Of a DNA stretch of 64,000 nucleotides, positions 62,736 to 64,000 are shown piece after piece. The translations under genes were made by a program, and so were the position numbers. Source of the DNA: Gottfriedia endophytica. GTDB taxonomy: Bacteria > Bacillota > Bacilli > Bacillales > Bacillaceae_G. Below the pieces are notes generated by a model. The model had not been told where the DNA came from, did no database searches, and worked only from the letters and a program-made list of their open reading frames with translations. Every line of letters begins with the position of its first letter. Within the stretch, counting starts at the first letter, position 1. The stretch lies in contig NZ_JAGIYQ010000002.1 in the NCBI RefSeq assembly GCF_017814275.1, positions 1 to 64,000 of the forward strand. The letters are read 5' to 3'.

Positions 62736-64000
62736 TTAAATCAATTCTTTTACTATTGGTTTTTCCATAGACTTTTTAGTATTAATCCTTACTTTTTCCT
62801 TCCTAAATACAATTGCTATTAATGTACATAAAAATACAAATGGCATACTCATTTTATATAGACTTACAAAACTACTTGAAATGGTTGAAATTGAGTAACT
62901 TGAAATATTATTAGAGTACTTTTGAATCTCTGTCTCTTGTCTTATAACTTCTTGATTTACGTTTTCATAAACCTTTTCTCTTGCTGCTTCTCTTTTTTGA
63001 ACGGGCATTTTATCTAAAATGACCTTCACATTTAGTTCAACAATTTTTTGATGTTCATTTTCTGAAAATAATTGATTTTTGATTGATTGTTTTCCATCTG
63101 ATTGGAGAACAGATTTCGTTTGATTGAAAATCTTCTGTTTTACTGATTCTTGAATATCCAGTTGCTCTACTTGTTTTTTTGCATAATGTAAGACTTTTTC
63201 CTTACTGTTGTCAATTTTGGAAGTTAGTCCTCCAACAAAAATGGCAACTGCCAAAACTACCCCAACTTGACGAAGCATGGAAAATACACTTTGAGATGAT
63301 GTTAAAAGTTCTCCTTCGAATGAAGACGTACTTGCTATCGTTGCAGATGAAATAATAAAACTAAAACCTATTCCTAGCATTGTACATAGTACGATAATTT
63401 CCATTGATTTACTTTCAATACTTAGATTGTGTAAAAGGTAGTATGCTACTCCCATTATACTGAATCCAATAATTACAGGAATGGAAAAACCTATTTTCTT
63501 TACAAGTAGCCCTGCTAATTGAGAAAAAATAAAAATCGAGGCAGATACTGGAGTGATAAGGAGCGCTGCTTCTAATTCTGATTTCCCTTGAAATCTAGTC
63601 AAAAATTGAGGTAGTAATACCATCACACCAATTAAAAAGACAAAGCCAGATGTTACGATTAAAACAGAACCTAAAAATTGACGATCTTTAAACAGTTTAA
63701 GGTTAACCATTGGATTCTTAACCTTTTTCTCTATTAAGATAAAGATAATAATTGATATAATACTAATTACATAACAGCTAATACTTTTGTCAGATGCCCA
63801 TCCCCACGCATTTCCTTTTATTAATACTAAGTTAGTAGGAAATAATGTAGAAATAGAAAAAAGTAGCCCTAACCAATCAATCTTCGCTTTCGTTCTTTTT
63901 TCTTGCTTTAATGGTAGTAACATTAAACAACCAATTAATGCTATGACACATATTGGAATATTTACATAAAACACCCAATTCCAGCTGATTTTTTCTGTTA
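62736..64000 (-). CDS. MFS drug exporter, DHA2 (EmrB/QacA) family, partial
   Basis: The frame is open to the window edge and reads TEKISWNWVFYVNIPIC just inside it, the WRWVFYINLPIG-type motif between helices 6 and 7 of 14-helix DHA2 exporters. The N-terminal part lies beyond 64000. About 420 residues are present: helices 6-13, then a long hydrophilic loop (about 130 residues, Lys/Glu/Gln-rich), then a last helix (FVFLCTLIAIVF). The large loop before helix 14 is found in some Gram-positive members. It would export lipophilic compounds with proton exchange. Confidence 0.85.
   Translation of the reverse strand, partial: TEKISWNWVFYVNIPICVIALIGCLMLLPLKQEKRTKAKIDWLGLLFSISTLFPTNLVLIKGNAWGWASDKSISCYVISIISIIIFILIEKKVKNPMVNLKLFKDRQFLGSVLIVTSGFVFLIGVMVLLPQFLTRFQGKSELEAALLITPVSASIFIFSQLAGLLVKKIGFSIPVIIGFSIMGVAYYLLHNLSIESKSMEIIVLCTMLGIGFSFIISSATIASTSSFEGELLTSSQSVFSMLRQVGVVLAVAIFVGGLTSKIDNSKEKVLHYAKKQVEQLDIQESVKQKIFNQTKSVLQSDGKQSIKNQLFSENEHQKIVELNVKVILDKMPVQKREAAREKVYENVNQEVIRQETEIQKYSNNISSYSISTISSSFVSLYKMSMPFVFLCTLIAIVFRKEKVRINTKKSMEKPIVKELI

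Overview
The window looks like chromosomal DNA of a low-GC, spore-forming Bacillaceae bacterium. The evidence is a SpoIIP-type sporulation protein, an intracellular subtilisin, B. subtilis-like gene families and order (thyA/dfrA, ypiP, brxA, ypgR/cvfC, ypgQ), SD-type ribosome sites (AGGAGG/GGAGG), and T-box and TPP leaders. Most genes lie on the minus strand, so the replication fork probably runs from high to low coordinates. I cannot name the species from sequence alone. The mix of archaeal-type ProRS, KatG, a PLC and B. subtilis-type genes suggests a Bacillus-related genus.

Layout. 1-5.7 kb: an IS3-like end abuts tatA, followed by a GNAT fragment, a PhoX-type phosphatase with a Tat-like signal and a phased Pho box, a T-box-controlled archaeal-type prolyl-tRNA synthetase, and plsC. 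6-15 kb: conserved housekeeping genes (thyA-dfrA, ypiP, brxA, cvfC, an SSB without the acidic tip, ABC-F yfmR coupled to the HD protein ypgQ, and a uracil-DNA-glycosylase-like protein). 15.2-19.6 kb: an accessory stretch of richer base composition with a TetR/hydrolase pair sharing a palindromic operator, a secreted stalk-domain protein, and a zinc phospholipase C fused to a beta/gamma-crystallin-like domain, followed by a decayed extra crystallin repeat. 20-30 kb: katG behind tandem PerR-like boxes, an ARE-type ABC-F gene with a leader-peptide attenuator, recombinase and other gene debris, an intracellular serine protease, yukJ, a wrecked DyP peroxidase, and an unlisted type I toxin with a convergent antisense RNA. 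30-34 kb: a TPP-riboswitch operon for uptake of thiamine precursors (thiY, thiamine-binding protein, thiX, thiZ and a TatD hydrolase). 34-48 kb: glutathione peroxidase, small membrane proteins, an MBL hydrolase, DEAD-box yfmL, fhs, a chemoreceptor, an SH3/amidase protein, spoIIP and a Cys/Arg/Asp-rich small protein. 48-64 kb: ycgR-ycgQ, corA, dedA, three oligopeptide-binding lipoproteins (two recently duplicated), pssA, ykvI and two MFS exporters, the last cut by the window edge.

Seven copies of a GC-rich, palindromic intergenic repeat (core about 100-130 bp, full unit about 200-240 bp with outer inverted repeats) run through the window, all in the same orientation. Together with the toxin/antisense pair, the ABC-F leader and the PLC-crystallin fusion, this is the least ordinary content. 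There are no tRNA or rRNA genes, CRISPR arrays or complete insertion sequences that I can see.
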